Notes: generated by a model from the letters alone, not told the origin. Shown: positions 41,660 through 50,857, numbered from the stretch's first letter. The stretch is DNA of 64,000 nt from Streptomyces sp. SN-593 (GCF_016756395.1 NZ_AP018365.1:2611501-2675500), one strand, 5' to 3'. Numbers and translations are program-made.

Positions 41660-42497
41660 GAGCGTCCGGCCCTGCGGTCTCGCATGAGCGAAGTGCTGTC
41701 TCCACACCTGCGTGGCAGTCCCCGCCCACCGACTGGTAAGCGAGGAACGCCAGCGCGTTGCCCGCGAGATCAGTGTCACCGGCCTCCTTGGCCGCCTCGT
41801 AGCTGTCCCGGTACAGCCCGGTGGCGTCAGCCTCTCTACCACCGTCGAATGCGGCCCATCCGGCCTGCTGAGCCTGTTCGGCGAGCACAGAGAGCAGGTC
41901 CCGACCGGTCTCCTCCGCATAGCTCGCCTCCCGGAGCAGTGCCTTCGTTCTTTGATACTCGCCCAGGTACACCCGATAGGTGTCGCCTCCGCCCAACACA
42001 TCGTCGAGCCGCCGCAGGCGCGCCGTACGTTCGCGCAGACGCTCCGGGGCGTGCTTCCCCAGCCGCTCGCCCAACGCGGGTCCCCCGAGACCCGGAAGAC
42101 CCACAGCCAGACCAGTACCTGCGGTCGCCTTGAGGAAATCTCTGCGCTGCACGTCGTTCCTGCTTTCTGTGGTGCCCGGACGTACAGGTTCCGAGGAAGA
42201 CGCGTTCGACTCCCACGGGCGGGAAGCGAGGCCCAGCAAGTGACCGGGGATGCGCAGCGCATCGGCGATGCTCACGATCTTCTCGAAGCTGGTCACACTT
42301 CCCTGGCCCCGCGCAAGAGTCCCCACCCGCTCGGGCTTGATATCGCACTCGGCGGCGATCTTCGAGTAGCTGATCGAAGCATGCGCGCGCGCAAGCCGGA
42401 AAACCGTCCCGAAGTCGTGCGCAATGATCGCCGCCCGCATGTCCGGAAGTTCACACACCGCTTGCGGTAGAGCGGTCGGCGGTTCATACCCGTTCAT

Positions 42498-42824
42498 CAA
42501 GTCCCCGTCACGCTCGCTGAGTCCATGGTGCATCACCTCGTTGCCGAAAGCGTACCCATGATGGGTATGCCTGCGAGGGGGAAGTCAGTCGGATCTCACC
42601 ACGCGACAGTGGGTGCGTCAGAATCCGCGACCAACGTAAGTCGCGGCTCAACCAGGAAGAGTCCGGCCTGTCCCGCATTTCTCCGTCCAACTCGTGGAGG
42701 GCCCGAGGGCTCGGCTCGCTCATGAACAAGGTGATTTTGCGGCCCGCTCCGCGTAATTACGCGTCAGGCGGGCCGTATCGCACCACCACTCTCACGAAAA
42801 AGCACACGTAGAAGGGATATCCGT
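42498..42824. other. Divergent regulatory region between two XRE genes
   Basis: 327 bp with lower GC than the surroundings. It holds the perfect palindrome at 42553-42567 and GC-poor stretches near 42730-42800 that could carry the promoter of the Scr1-type gene. A minus-strand frame at 42508-42729 has poor codon use and is not called. Confidence 0.5.
42553..42567. promoter_or_regulatory. Perfect 15-bp palindrome upstream of the broken regulator
   Basis: TACCCAT-G-ATGGGTA, 56 bp before ATG 42497. It is a candidate autoregulatory operator for the XRE-TPR protein. Confidence 0.55.
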
Positions 42825-43706
42825 ATGGCCGGCGGCAACGGAAGTGGCGGAGACGGCACGAGGAGGGATGGCGCCGACCTGACGTACCTGTCGGCGCGGG
42901 AGTGGTACGCGAGCGAACTGGCCTACCGGCGGCAGCAGTCCGGGTTGAGCCTGGTGCAACTCGCGCAACTCTGCCTGTACGAACAGTCCTACCTGCACCG
43001 CCTGGAACGCGGGAAGCGCCTCGGCACCGTTGAGGCGGCCCGCGCGCTGGACAAGGTGTACGGCACCGGGGATCTGCTCGTCCGGCTGTGGCACCTGGCG
43101 AAGCGGGAGGCGAGGGAACGCCCGTTCGTCGGGCTGGCTCCGCTGGAGGCGATCGCGGTCGGCATCCAGGAGTACGCGGTCAGCGCCGTCCCGGACCTGC
43201 TCCAGACCCGCGCCTACGCCGAGGAACAGGTGCGCGCCGGGCGCACCGGAGGCGCCGATCAGGTGGACGCACGGGTCGCCGGGCGGCTCGCACGACAGGA
43301 AAGGCTCACCGACCCCGACCCCGTCCACTACCGGGCGCTCATCGACGAAGCCGTGCTCCGACGCAAAGCGCGGGACCCGCACATCTGGACAGGCCAGTTG
43401 GAACACCTGATCGAGGCGGCGCAGTGGCCGGACGTCTCCCTGCACGTCGTGCCGTTCACCGCCGGACCGCACCACCTCCGCAGTTCGCTGGAGTTGATCT
43501 ACCTTCCGCAGGGCCGCACGGTCGCGTACTCGCACAGCAGTTGGGGCAGCCACGTCGTCGAGGAGCCCGAAGAGGTCGAGCCGCTGAGGTTGGCGTACGA
43601 CATGCTGCGCGACGCCGCGCTGACCCCGGCGGATTCGCTGACCTTCCTGCACACCCTGCTCACCGAGCACACCACGGACGAACCGTCCGACGGCATCACG
43701 TCATGA
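42825..43706 (+). CDS. Scr1-family XRE regulator (DUF5753)
   Basis: 293 residues. The helix-turn-helix (AREWYASELAYRRQQSGLSLVQLAQLCLYEQSYLHRLERGKR) is followed by a DUF5753 domain (PLEAIAVGIQEYAVSAVPDLLQTRAYAE, then QLEHLIEAAQWPDVSLHVVPFTAG and SLELIYLP). These proteins are abundant in streptomycetes, often beside small partner genes, and some affect development or antibiotic production. ATG 42825 follows GAAGGGA. It overlaps the next gene by 4 nt (ATGA). The target is unknown. Confidence 0.88.
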   Translation: MAGGNGSGGDGTRRDGADLTYLSAREWYASELAYRRQQSGLSLVQLAQLCLYEQSYLHRLERGKRLGTVEAARALDKVYGTGDLLVRLWHLAKREARERPFVGLAPLEAIAVGIQEYAVSAVPDLLQTRAYAEEQVRAGRTGGADQVDARVAGRLARQERLTDPDPVHYRALIDEAVLRRKARDPHIWTGQLEHLIEAAQWPDVSLHVVPFTAGPHHLRSSLELIYLPQGRTVAYSHSSWGSHVVEEPEEVEPLRLAYDMLRDAALTPADSLTFLHTLLTEHTTDEPSDGITS

Positions 43707-43978
43707 GCGCGACGACCAGGCCCGGCGGGGCCCGGCAGACCCGGCGGCGGCCCAAGCGGCTCAACCAGGAGCCGGAAGCCGTCACTTGGGCGCGCGAGCG
43801 GGCGGGACTGACCAAGCGGGAACTGGCCGGCGCGGTGGGGATCTCCGAACAGCTGATGGGCGAGATCGAGTCCGGCTGGCGCAGCGCCACCCCCGCCAAC
43901 CTGAGGAGGATCGCGGTAGCCCTCAACTGCCCCCTCGTCGCACTGGAACGAAAACGCTGGCAGCCGTCGCCGCGCTGA
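43703..43978 (+). CDS. Small XRE-type DNA-binding protein
   Basis: 91 residues. A basic N-terminus (TRRRPKRLNQ) is followed by a Cro/C1 helix-turn-helix (EAVTWARERAGLTKRELAGAVGISEQLMGEIESGWRSATPANLRRIAVALNCPLVALERKRW). Single-domain protein, no effector domain. ATG 43703 overlaps the Scr1-type gene's stop, so the pair is an operon; the two proteins may cooperate or form a regulator/partner pair. Function unknown. Confidence 0.85.
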   Translation: MSATTRPGGARQTRRRPKRLNQEPEAVTWARERAGLTKRELAGAVGISEQLMGEIESGWRSATPANLRRIAVALNCPLVALERKRWQPSPR

Positions 43979-44163
43979 CGCAAGCGCCCCAACCCGCGTG
44001 AAGATCACCCCGTGACCCCCGGGCACGACCTGACCCGCCGCCGGGACAGCGTTGCCCGCAGGGCGGGTGCCGGGTGAGCGGCTGCGGCTGGACCGGTCGC
44101 GGACGGAGACGAACCGCCGCACCCAGGGGCGGGTTGCCGCCGAGGTCGCGCACGCGTGCGTCG

Positions 44164-44622
44164 TCAGGCGGTGAACGTCCGCCCGTCGTGGGCGCGGATC
44201 CTCGGCACGGCGCCGTCGCGGAGCGCGTCGGTGACGCGGACCGCGTAGACCTCGCCCATGGCCGCGGCGGCGTCGTCCACGGTGAGCCAGCGCACCGCCG
44301 CGGCCTCGTCGGTCGGGTGCGCGTGGCCGGCCTCGGGAGCGCAGCGGAAGACCAGGGCGACCACGCCCAGCGCCATGTTCTTGTACACGCCGGTCAGCCG
44401 CTCGGCCCGGACCTTGACGCCGGTCTCCTCGTACACCTCGCGTCGCACGCCGTCCTCGACGGTCTCGTCCCTCTCCAGCACCCCACCCGGCGGCTCCCAC
44501 GCGCCGTTGTCGGCGCGGCGGATGACCAGCACCCTGCCGTCCTCCCGCACCACCACCCCCGCCACGGACACGGAGTGCAGAGGCGTTGACGCCGGTCGAG
44601 GGCCGCTGGCGCTCACGGACAC
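44164..44622 (-). CDS. Nudix hydrolase
   Basis: 152 residues. The Nudix box GGVLERDETVEDGVRREVYEETGV (GX5EX7REUXEEXGU) is complete and preceded by SVAGVVVREDGRVLVIRR. It hydrolyses a nucleoside diphosphate linked to another moiety; the substrate is not predictable. GTG 44622 starts 4 nt after the rsmE stop; GTG 44616 is also in frame. It is the last gene of the dnaJ2-rsmE run. Confidence 0.9.
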   Translation of the reverse strand: MSVSASGPRPASTPLHSVSVAGVVVREDGRVLVIRRADNGAWEPPGGVLERDETVEDGVRREVYEETGVKVRAERLTGVYKNMALGVVALVFRCAPEAGHAHPTDEAAAVRWLTVDDAAAAMGEVYAVRVTDALRDGAVPRIRAHDGRTFTA

Positions 44623-44626
44623 GCGC

Positions 44627-45370
44627 CTACGACCAGCGGCCCGTGCGGGACATGAGGAGGGAGACGGCGGCCACGCCCGCCGTGGAGGTGCGCAGGACCG
44701 TCGGGCCCAGGCGGTAGGCCGCCGCGCCCGCCTCCGCGAAGGCCGCCAACTCCTCGGGGGCGACGCCGCCTTCGGGGCCGACGACCAGGAGGACCGAGCC
44801 GGTGGCGGGCAGTTCGGCGCGGGCCAGCGGGGCCGCGCCCTCCTCGTGCAGCACCCCGGCGAAGTCCGCCTCGGCGAGCAGCGCGCAAAGCTGACGTGTC
44901 GTCACCTGATCGCCCACCGAGGGGAACCGCAGCCGCCGGGCCTGCTTGGCCGCCTCGCGCGCGGTGGAGCGCCACTTCGCCAGCGACTTCGCGCCGCGCT
45001 CGCCGCGCCACTGCGTCACGCAGCGGGCCGCCGCCCACGGCACCACCGCGTCCACCCCGGCCTCGGTCATGGTCTCCACGGCCAGTTCGCCGCGATCTCC
45101 CTTGGGCAGCGCCTGGACGACGGTGACCGAGACCGGCGGGGCCGGCTCGGTGCGCAGGGCGCGCACCTCGACGTCGAGCACGTCCTTGCCCGTGACCGCG
45201 CTGACCGCGCCGCTCGCGCCGCGCCCGGCGCCGTCGGTCAGCACGACCTCCTCGCCGACCTGTAGGCGCCGTACCGACACCGCGTGCCGCCCCTCGGGGC
45301 CGTCGAGCCGTACCGTCGCCGGGGAGCCGTCGAGCGCGTCGGGGCCGACCAGGAACACCGGGGCGGTCAC
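44627..45370 (-). CDS. rsmE: 16S rRNA (uracil1498-N3)-methyltransferase RsmE
   Basis: 247 residues, SPOUT/TrmD-like knotted fold. GDRGELAVETMTEAGVDAVVPWAAARC, KSLAKWRSTAREAAKQARRLRFPSV and the SAM-binding knot LLVVGPEGGVAPEELAAF plus LGPTVLRTSTAGVAA are diagnostic. It methylates U1498 of 16S rRNA. GTG 45370 has AGGAGG 7 nt upstream and overlaps the nitronate monooxygenase stop (GTGA). Co-transcribed with its neighbours. Confidence 0.95.
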   Translation of the reverse strand: MTAPVFLVGPDALDGSPATVRLDGPEGRHAVSVRRLQVGEEVVLTDGAGRGASGAVSAVTGKDVLDVEVRALRTEPAPPVSVTVVQALPKGDRGELAVETMTEAGVDAVVPWAAARCVTQWRGERGAKSLAKWRSTAREAAKQARRLRFPSVGDQVTTRQLCALLAEADFAGVLHEEGAAPLARAELPATGSVLLVVGPEGGVAPEELAAFAEAGAAAYRLGPTVLRTSTAGVAAVSLLMSRTGRWS

Positions 45371-46431
45371 GCGCGGGCCTCCTGCGCGGCCCGCTGCTCG
45401 GCGGCCAGGGTCTCCACCAGCGCGCCCGCCGACAGCTCGCGGGCCAGCCGGTGCCCCTGCCCGGCCCACAGCGCCATGCCCTGCGGGTCGCCGAGGCCGG
45501 CCGCGGCGCGGCGCACCGGTTGGGTCAGGTGGTGCACTTGCGGGTAGCCGGCCGGTGCGTAGCGGCCGTGCTCGCGCACGAAGCGGTTGAGCAGGCCGCG
45601 CGCCGGGCGCCCGCTGAAGGCCCGGGTCAACTCGGTACGGGCGTACACCGGGTCGGTCAGCGCCCGCTTGTGGAGCGCGGACGCGCCGGACTCCGGGCAG
45701 ACCAGGAACGCGGTGCCGAGGGCTGCCGCGCTGGCGCCCGCGGCGAGCACGGCGGCGATCTGCTCGCCCCGCATCAGCCCGCCCGCGGCGATCATCGGCA
45801 ACTGCACCGCCTCGCGGACCTGCGTGATCAGCGACAGCAGGCCGAGGCCCGAGCCGTCGAGCTGGGGGTCGTCGCGGTGGGTGCCCTGGTGGCCGCCGGC
45901 CTCGACGCCCTGCACGCACAGCGCGTCGGCCCCGGCCCACTGGGCGGCGAGCGCCTCCGCGGGCGTGGTGACGGTGACCACGGTGCAGGTGCCGGCCTTC
46001 GCGAAGGCGTCCAGCACGGCCCGGTCGGGGCAGCCGAAGGTGAAGCTCACCATCGGCACCGGGTCCTCCAGCAGGATCGCCACCTTCGCGTCGTACGCGT
46101 CGTCGGAGCCCGTCTCCGGGTCGCCGAGCTCCGTGCCGTACCAGGCCGCCTCGCCGGCGAGCTGCTCGGCGTAGACCGCGACGGCGGAGGGGTCGACGGT
46201 GTCGGGCTGCGGCATGAACAGGTTCACCCCGAAGGGCTGCGACGTGGCGTCCCGCAACTGCCGGATCTCCTGGTACATCGCGTCGGACGTCTTGTACCCG
46301 GCGGCGAGGAAGCCGAGGCCGCCGGCGCCCGAGACGGCCGCCGCCAGTCGCGGGTTGGAGGCCCCGCCGGCCATCGGGGCCTGCACGATCGGGTACGCCG
46401 AGTAGGAGGAGAGATCGGTCAACGCGGACAT
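45367..46431 (-). CDS. Nitronate monooxygenase-like FMN enzyme
   Basis: 354 residues, a TIM barrel of the NMO/2-nitropropane dioxygenase family. Seen: YPIVQAPMAGGASNPRLAAAVSGAGGLGFLAAG, VNLFMPQP, the phosphate/FMN loop VQGVEAGGHQGTHRD with the catalytic-type His, and PMIAAGGLMRGEQIAAVLAAGASAAALGTAFL. It oxidises alkyl nitronates such as propionate-3-nitronate with FMN and O2; some members act as other flavin enzymes. It sits between dnaJ2 and rsmE, which is not its usual place. The ATG at 46431 lacks a strong ribosome site. Confidence 0.88.
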   Translation of the reverse strand: MSALTDLSSYSAYPIVQAPMAGGASNPRLAAAVSGAGGLGFLAAGYKTSDAMYQEIRQLRDATSQPFGVNLFMPQPDTVDPSAVAVYAEQLAGEAAWYGTELGDPETGSDDAYDAKVAILLEDPVPMVSFTFGCPDRAVLDAFAKAGTCTVVTVTTPAEALAAQWAGADALCVQGVEAGGHQGTHRDDPQLDGSGLGLLSLITQVREAVQLPMIAAGGLMRGEQIAAVLAAGASAAALGTAFLVCPESGASALHKRALTDPVYARTELTRAFSGRPARGLLNRFVREHGRYAPAGYPQVHHLTQPVRRAAAGLGDPQGMALWAGQGHRLARELSAGALVETLAAEQRAAQEARA

Positions 46432-46670
46432 GCGGTCATCGTGCCACGTACGGTGTGGTGCCCCGCGCCGCGGGGTGGCCCGGGCGGGAGCCCGCCGGCG
46501 GCGGACCGCCCGCCGAGCGGCGCCCCGGACCACAGGCGGGCACGGGTTCCGCCACACGGGCGCCCCGGACTCCGCGTACGGAAGCCCGGCCGGCCGCACC
46601 GGCACCCCGGACCGCGGGCGGCCGCACCGGCACCCCGGACCCGGCCGGGGTGCCCGGACGGCCATGCGGC

Positions 46671-47807
46671 CTACCGCCCGTTGAACGCGTCCTTCAGCCG
46701 CGAGAACAGCCCCTGCTGGCCCGGCGCGAACTGCCCGGTGGGCCGCTCCTCGCCGCGCAGCTTCGCCAGCCGCCGCAGCAGCTCCTCCTGGTCGGCGTCG
46801 AGCTTGTGCGGGGTGACCACCTCGACGTGCACGATCAGGTCGCCGCGCCCGCCGCCGCGCAGGTGCGTGATGCCGCGCTGGTGCAGCGGGATCGACTGGC
46901 CGGACTGGGTGCCGGGCCGCACGTCGACCTCCTCCAGGCCGTCGAGTGTCTCCAGCGGGCACTTGGTGCCGAGCGCGGCCGCCGTCATCGGGATGGTGAC
47001 GGTGCAGTGCAGGTCGTCGCCGCGGCGCTGGAAGACCGCGTGCGGCAGCTCGCGGATCTCCACGTACAGGTCGCCGGCCGGGCCGCCGCCGGGGCCGACC
47101 TCGCCCTCGCCGGCGAGCTGGATGCGGGTGCCGTTGTCGACGCCGGCCGGGATCTTCACCGTCAGCGTCCGGCGCGAGCGCACCCGCCCGTCGCCCGCGC
47201 ACTCCGGGCACGGGGTGGGCACCACGGTGCCGAAGCCCTGGCACTGCGGGCACGGCCGGGAGGTCATGACCTGGCCGAGGAAGGAGCGGGTGACCTGGGA
47301 GACCTCACCGCGGCCGCGGCACATGTCGCAGGTCTGCGCGGAGGTGCCGGGGGCGGCGCCCTCCCCGTTGCAGGTGCCGCAGGTGACCGCGGTGTCCACC
47401 TGGATGTCCTTGGTGGTGCCGAACGCGGCCTCGTCCAGCTCGATCTCCAGCCGGATCATCGCGTCCTGGCCGCGCCGGGTGCGCGAGCGCGGGCCGCGTT
47501 GCGAGGACTGGCCGAAGAAGGCGTCCATGATGTCGCTGAAGTTGCCGAAGCCGGCGCCGAAGCCGCCCGCGCCGCCGCCTCCGCCCGCCGCGGACAGCGG
47601 GTCGCCGCCGAGGTCGTAGACCTGTTTCTTCTGCGGGTCGGAGAGGACCTCGTAGGCCGCGTTGATCTCCTTGAACCGCTCCTGCGTCTTGGGGTCCGGG
47701 TTGACGTCCGGGTGCAGCTCGCGGGCGAGGCGGCGGAACGCCTTCTTGATCTCGTCCGGGCCCGCGTCGCGGCGCACGCCGAGCACGGCGTAGTAGTCCG
47801 TGGCCAC
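46671..47807 (-). CDS. dnaJ2: Chaperone protein DnaJ (second copy type)
   Basis: 378 residues. J domain 1-70 with HPD at 32-34, a Gly-rich linker near 75-100, and four CxxCxGxG zinc-finger repeats (CGTCNGEG, CDMCRGRG, CPQCQGFG, CPECAGDG), then the C-terminal substrate-binding domains. DnaJ co-chaperones stimulate DnaK. GTG 47807 directly follows the hrcA stop codon with no spacer, so the two are translationally coupled and controlled by CIRCE/HrcA. Confidence 0.95.
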   Translation of the reverse strand: MATDYYAVLGVRRDAGPDEIKKAFRRLARELHPDVNPDPKTQERFKEINAAYEVLSDPQKKQVYDLGGDPLSAAGGGGGAGGFGAGFGNFSDIMDAFFGQSSQRGPRSRTRRGQDAMIRLEIELDEAAFGTTKDIQVDTAVTCGTCNGEGAAPGTSAQTCDMCRGRGEVSQVTRSFLGQVMTSRPCPQCQGFGTVVPTPCPECAGDGRVRSRRTLTVKIPAGVDNGTRIQLAGEGEVGPGGGPAGDLYVEIRELPHAVFQRRGDDLHCTVTIPMTAAALGTKCPLETLDGLEEVDVRPGTQSGQSIPLHQRGITHLRGGGRGDLIVHVEVVTPHKLDADQEELLRRLAKLRGEERPTGQFAPGQQGLFSRLKDAFNGR

Positions 47808-48824
47808 CTACGACTCCGCCAGGATCTGTCCGACGTAACGTGCCACTGCGCGTACCGCTCCCATCGTTCCGGGGTAGTCCATGCGGGTCGGTCCGACCAC
47901 GCCTAGCTTGGCGACTGCCTCGTCGCCCGAACCGTAGCCGACCGCCACCACGGAGGTGGAATTGAGGCCCTCGTGAAAATTCTCATGCCCGATCCGGACC
48001 GTCATGGTGCCGTCGGCGGTCTCCCCGAGGAGTTTGAGGAGCACCATCTGCTCCTCCAGCGCTTCGAGCACCGGGCGGATCGTCAGCGGGAAGTCGTGGT
48101 GGAACCGGGTCAGGTTGGCCGCCCCGCCCAGCATGATCCGCTCCTCCTTCTCCTCGACGAGGGTCTCCAGGAGGGTGCTGAGGACCGTGGCGACCGACGG
48201 GCGGTCGTCCGGGTCGAAGCTCTCGGCCAGGTCCTGCACCAGCGGCGGCACGTCGGGGAAACGGCGGCCGGTGACACGGCTGTTGAGCCGGGCGCGCAGG
48301 TCCGCGAGGACCGTCTCGCCCACCGGGCCGGGACAGTCGATGATCCGCTGCTCCACCCGGCCGGTGTCGGTGATCAGCACCAGCATCACCCGGGCCGGCG
48401 CGAGCGCGAGCAGTTCCACGTGCCGCACCGACGAGCGGGTCAGCGACGGGTACTGCACCACGGCGACCTGCCGGGTGAGCTGCGCGAGCAGCCGCACGGT
48501 GCGGGCCACCACGTCGTCGAGGTCGACGGCGCCTTCGAGGAAGTTGTGGATGGCGCGGCGTTCGGCGCCCGACAGCGGCTTGACGCCGGCGAGCTTGTCC
48601 ACGAACAGGCGGTAGCCCTTGTCGGTGGGGATGCGGCCGGCGCTGGTGTGGGGCTGCGCGATGTACCCCTCGTCCTCCAGCACCGCCATGTCGTTGCGCA
48701 CGGTGGCCGGGGACACCCCGAGCGAGTGGCGCTCGGTGAGCGCCTTCGACCCGACCGGTTCCTCGGTACCGACGTAGTCCTGAACGATGGCACGCAGCAC
48801 TTCGAGTCTGCGTTCGCTCAGCAT
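47808..48824 (-). CDS. hrcA: Heat-inducible transcription repressor HrcA
   Basis: 338 residues. An N-terminal winged helix ([70 protein letters not shown]) is followed by a GAF-like dimerisation domain. It represses its own operon by binding CIRCE, and its activity depends on GroEL. ATG 48824 has GGAGG 6 nt upstream. A perfect CIRCE lies 36-62 bp upstream of the start. First gene of hrcA-dnaJ2. Confidence 0.96.
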   Translation of the reverse strand: MLSERRLEVLRAIVQDYVGTEEPVGSKALTERHSLGVSPATVRNDMAVLEDEGYIAQPHTSAGRIPTDKGYRLFVDKLAGVKPLSGAERRAIHNFLEGAVDLDDVVARTVRLLAQLTRQVAVVQYPSLTRSSVRHVELLALAPARVMLVLITDTGRVEQRIIDCPGPVGETVLADLRARLNSRVTGRRFPDVPPLVQDLAESFDPDDRPSVATVLSTLLETLVEEKEERIMLGGAANLTRFHHDFPLTIRPVLEALEEQMVLLKLLGETADGTMTVRIGHENFHEGLNSTSVVAVGYGSGDEAVAKLGVVGPTRMDYPGTMGAVRAVARYVGQILAES

Positions 48825-48859
48825 CGCGTACCTCCAACCCGGTGTCCCGGCCCAGCCGC

Positions 48860-48886
48860 CTGGCACTCCTCCGTTTCGAGTGCCAG
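48860..48886. promoter_or_regulatory. CIRCE operator of hrcA-dnaJ2
   Basis: CTGGCACTC-N9-GAGTGCCAG, a perfect 9-9-9 inverted repeat 36 bp before the hrcA start. It is the standard HrcA-binding site. Confidence 0.95.
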
Positions 48887-49106
48887 CGCTCCCGCCCTCA
48901 GTGTACGGCGCGGCGGCAAGGGCTCGGCAAGAGCGACGGCGATCCGGTCTCGCGCGGCGGGCGGTACGGGCGATACGCGCGGTACGTACGGTGCCCGGCG
49001 CGGTCCCGGAGCCGCCGGCCGGTCCGCCGTACGGGGGGCGGCCCGGCGGAAGGCGCCGGCGGGGGCGCCGGCGGGGGTACGGCGCGCGGGGCGGCGGGCA
49101 GGGCGA

Positions 49107-49112
49107 TAGCGT
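49107..49112 (+). promoter_or_regulatory. -10 element of a leaderless transcript
   Basis: TAGCGT ends 6 nt before the GTG at 49119, with no ribosome-binding site. Confidence 0.5.
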
Positions 49113-49118
49113 CGAGGC

Positions 49119-49865
49119 GTGAGTGATGAGGACAGGGCCGGAGCCGGCACGGCGCCCGGCGCCGGCGGATCGGGGTGGGAGCACCTCGCCCCGGGCGTCG
49201 CCAGGCGGCGGCTGCCGCACCTCGACGTGACCATCGGGCTGGTGGTCGGCGCCGAGGGCGTGCTGATCGTCGACACCGGGTCCACGCTGCGCGAGGGCGC
49301 GGAGCTGCGCGCCCAGGCCGAGGCGCTGACCGGCCGCCCCGTCACCCATGTCGTCCTCACCCACGGGCACTTCGACCACGTCTTCGGTGCCGCGGCCTTC
49401 CCCGACGCCGAGGTGTACGGCCACCGGGCGCTCGGCGAGGGGCCGGGCGGCGGCCCCGAGGCGCTGCGGGCGGACGCGGTCGCGCACGGGACGGACCCGG
49501 TGGAGGCGGCCGCGGCGGCCGCGGCGCTGCGCCGGCCGACCCGGCCCGTCATCGACCGGCTCGCCCTCGACCTCGGCGACCGCCCGGTCGTGCTGGTGCA
49601 CCCCGGGCCCGGGCACACCGGCCACGACGTGGCCGTGCTCGTGCCCGGCGCCACCGCCAGCGATCCGTCGGTGGTCTTCTGCGGCGACCTCGTCGAGGAG
49701 TCCGGGGCGCCCCAGGCCGGTCCCGACGCCTTCCCGGCGCGGTGGCCGGCGGCCCTGGACGCGCTCCTGGCCCTCGGCGGCGAGACGGCCCGCTACGTCC
49801 CCGGCCACGGCGCGGTGGTCGACGCCCGTTTCGTGCGTGCGCAGCGCGACGCCCTGGGCTCCTGA
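49119..49865 (+). CDS. Metallo-beta-lactamase-fold hydrolase
   Basis: 248 residues. HGHFDH (HxHxDH zinc motif) is near residue 86, with VVDTGST-like [19 protein letters not shown] before it and later metal-ligand motifs [21 protein letters not shown] and PGHGAVVD. Typical of broad-specificity lactonases, glyoxalase II-like and lactamase-like proteins; the substrate is not evident. It is divergent from hrcA and probably leaderless. Confidence 0.87.
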   Translation: MSDEDRAGAGTAPGAGGSGWEHLAPGVARRRLPHLDVTIGLVVGAEGVLIVDTGSTLREGAELRAQAEALTGRPVTHVVLTHGHFDHVFGAAAFPDAEVYGHRALGEGPGGGPEALRADAVAHGTDPVEAAAAAAALRRPTRPVIDRLALDLGDRPVVLVHPGPGHTGHDVAVLVPGATASDPSVVFCGDLVEESGAPQAGPDAFPARWPAALDALLALGGETARYVPGHGAVVDARFVRAQRDALGS

Positions 49866-49986
49866 ACGCTCGCGCCCCCTCCCGCCGGCCCGGGGACCGG
49901 CCGCCGGGGTGCGGGCAGGCCGAAGTGCGGGGCCGAAGTGCGGGCCCGGCGGCGGGTTGCCCTACTCCCCCCGGCCCGGCCCTGCT

Positions 49987-49992
49987 TACGAT
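49987..49992 (+). promoter_or_regulatory. -10 element of a leaderless transcript
   Basis: TACGAT ends 7 nt before the ATG at 50000. Confidence 0.55.
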
Positions 49993-49999
49993 CGTGCCC

Positions 50000-50830
50000 A
50001 TGCGCAGCAGGAGTTACGACCCTGACCTGACCCCGCCGTGGAAGAAGTCCGGCCCGGTACCGGAGGTGGCCGCGGACCGCGACCTGGTCGTCGAGGAGGT
50101 GACCACCGGCTTCTGCGGGGCCGTGGTCCGCGTCGAGAAGACCGCCGAGGGCCTGACGGTGACCCTGGAGGACCGCTTCGGGAAGCTGCGGGTCTTCCCG
50201 ATGGCCCCGCGCGGGTTCCTGATCGACGGCCGCACCGTGACCCTGGTCCGCCCGCGCGCGGCCGCCCCGGCCCCGCGCGGCCCGCTGCTGTCGGCGTCCG
50301 GCTCGATCGCGGTGCGGGGCGCGAAGGCCAGGGTGGCCCGGGCCGGCCGGATCTACGTCGAGGGCCGCCACGACGCGGAGCTGGTGGAGCGCGTGTGGGG
50401 CCACGACCTGCGGGTCGAGGGCGTCGTCGTGGAGTACCTGGAGGGCGTGGACGACCTGCCCGCCATCGTCTCGGCGTTCTCCCCCGGCCCGGACGCCCGG
50501 CTCGGCGTGCTGGTGGACCACCTGGTGCCGGGGTCGAAGGAGTCCCGGATCGCCGAGTCCGTCACCGGCGCCGACGTGCTGGTGGTCGGGCACCCCTACA
50601 TCGACGTGTGGGAGGCCGTGAAGCCTTCCTCGGTCGGCATCGCGGAGTGGCCGCGGGTGCCGCGCGGCGAGGACTGGAAGACCGGCGTGTGCCGGGCGCT
50701 GGGCTGGACGGACCTGACCACCGGCGAGGCGTGGCAGCGCATCCTGGCGTCGGTGGGGTCGTACAAGGACCTCAAGCCCGAGCTGCTGGGCGCCGTGGAG
50801 CACCTGATCGACTTCGTGACGGCGCCGTAG
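50000..50830 (+). CDS. DUF3097 protein with Toprim-like segment
   Basis: 276 residues, conserved in actinobacteria. The N-terminal ~85 form a small beta domain (VVEEVTTGFCGAVVRVEKTAEGLTVTLEDRFGKLRVF). From about residue 112, YVEGRHDAELVERVWG and LGVLVDHLVPGSKESR place conserved Glu and Asp residues in a Toprim-like arrangement, which suggests a nucleic-acid or phosphotransfer role. No experimental function is known to me. It is leaderless from ATG 50000 and convergent with hemW. Confidence 0.82.
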   Translation: MRSRSYDPDLTPPWKKSGPVPEVAADRDLVVEEVTTGFCGAVVRVEKTAEGLTVTLEDRFGKLRVFPMAPRGFLIDGRTVTLVRPRAAAPAPRGPLLSASGSIAVRGAKARVARAGRIYVEGRHDAELVERVWGHDLRVEGVVVEYLEGVDDLPAIVSAFSPGPDARLGVLVDHLVPGSKESRIAESVTGADVLVVGHPYIDVWEAVKPSSVGIAEWPRVPRGEDWKTGVCRALGWTDLTTGEAWQRILASVGSYKDLKPELLGAVEHLIDFVTAP

Positions 50831-50857
50831 GGGCCGCGCCCGCGGCGGGCGGAGCCC

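Larger units (their letters stand above)
39898..42497 (-). pseudogene. XRE-TPR regulator disrupted by an IS3-family element
   Basis: Encoded in two parts, 42497-41660 and 40379-39898. Removing the IS and one GAG target copy rejoins them in frame as a 440-codon gene (439 residues), matching streptomycete regulators with an N-terminal helix-turn-helix and C-terminal tetratricopeptide repeats. The HTH is at about 28-70 (TVFRLARAHASISYSKIAAECDIKPERVG). A twin-Arg-like RRDFLK motif follows near residue 118. The insertion falls after codon 279, inside the TPR region. The residual frame reads 16 bases into the IS end before a stop at 41616, so an HTH-containing truncated protein could still be made. 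ATG 42497 has GGGGA upstream. A perfect palindrome lies upstream of the start. Confidence 0.88.

Noticed and set aside
42508..42729. 73-codon minus-strand frame near the XRE palindrome
   Set aside because: Poor codon use and no homologue-like features; lies in a regulatory region.
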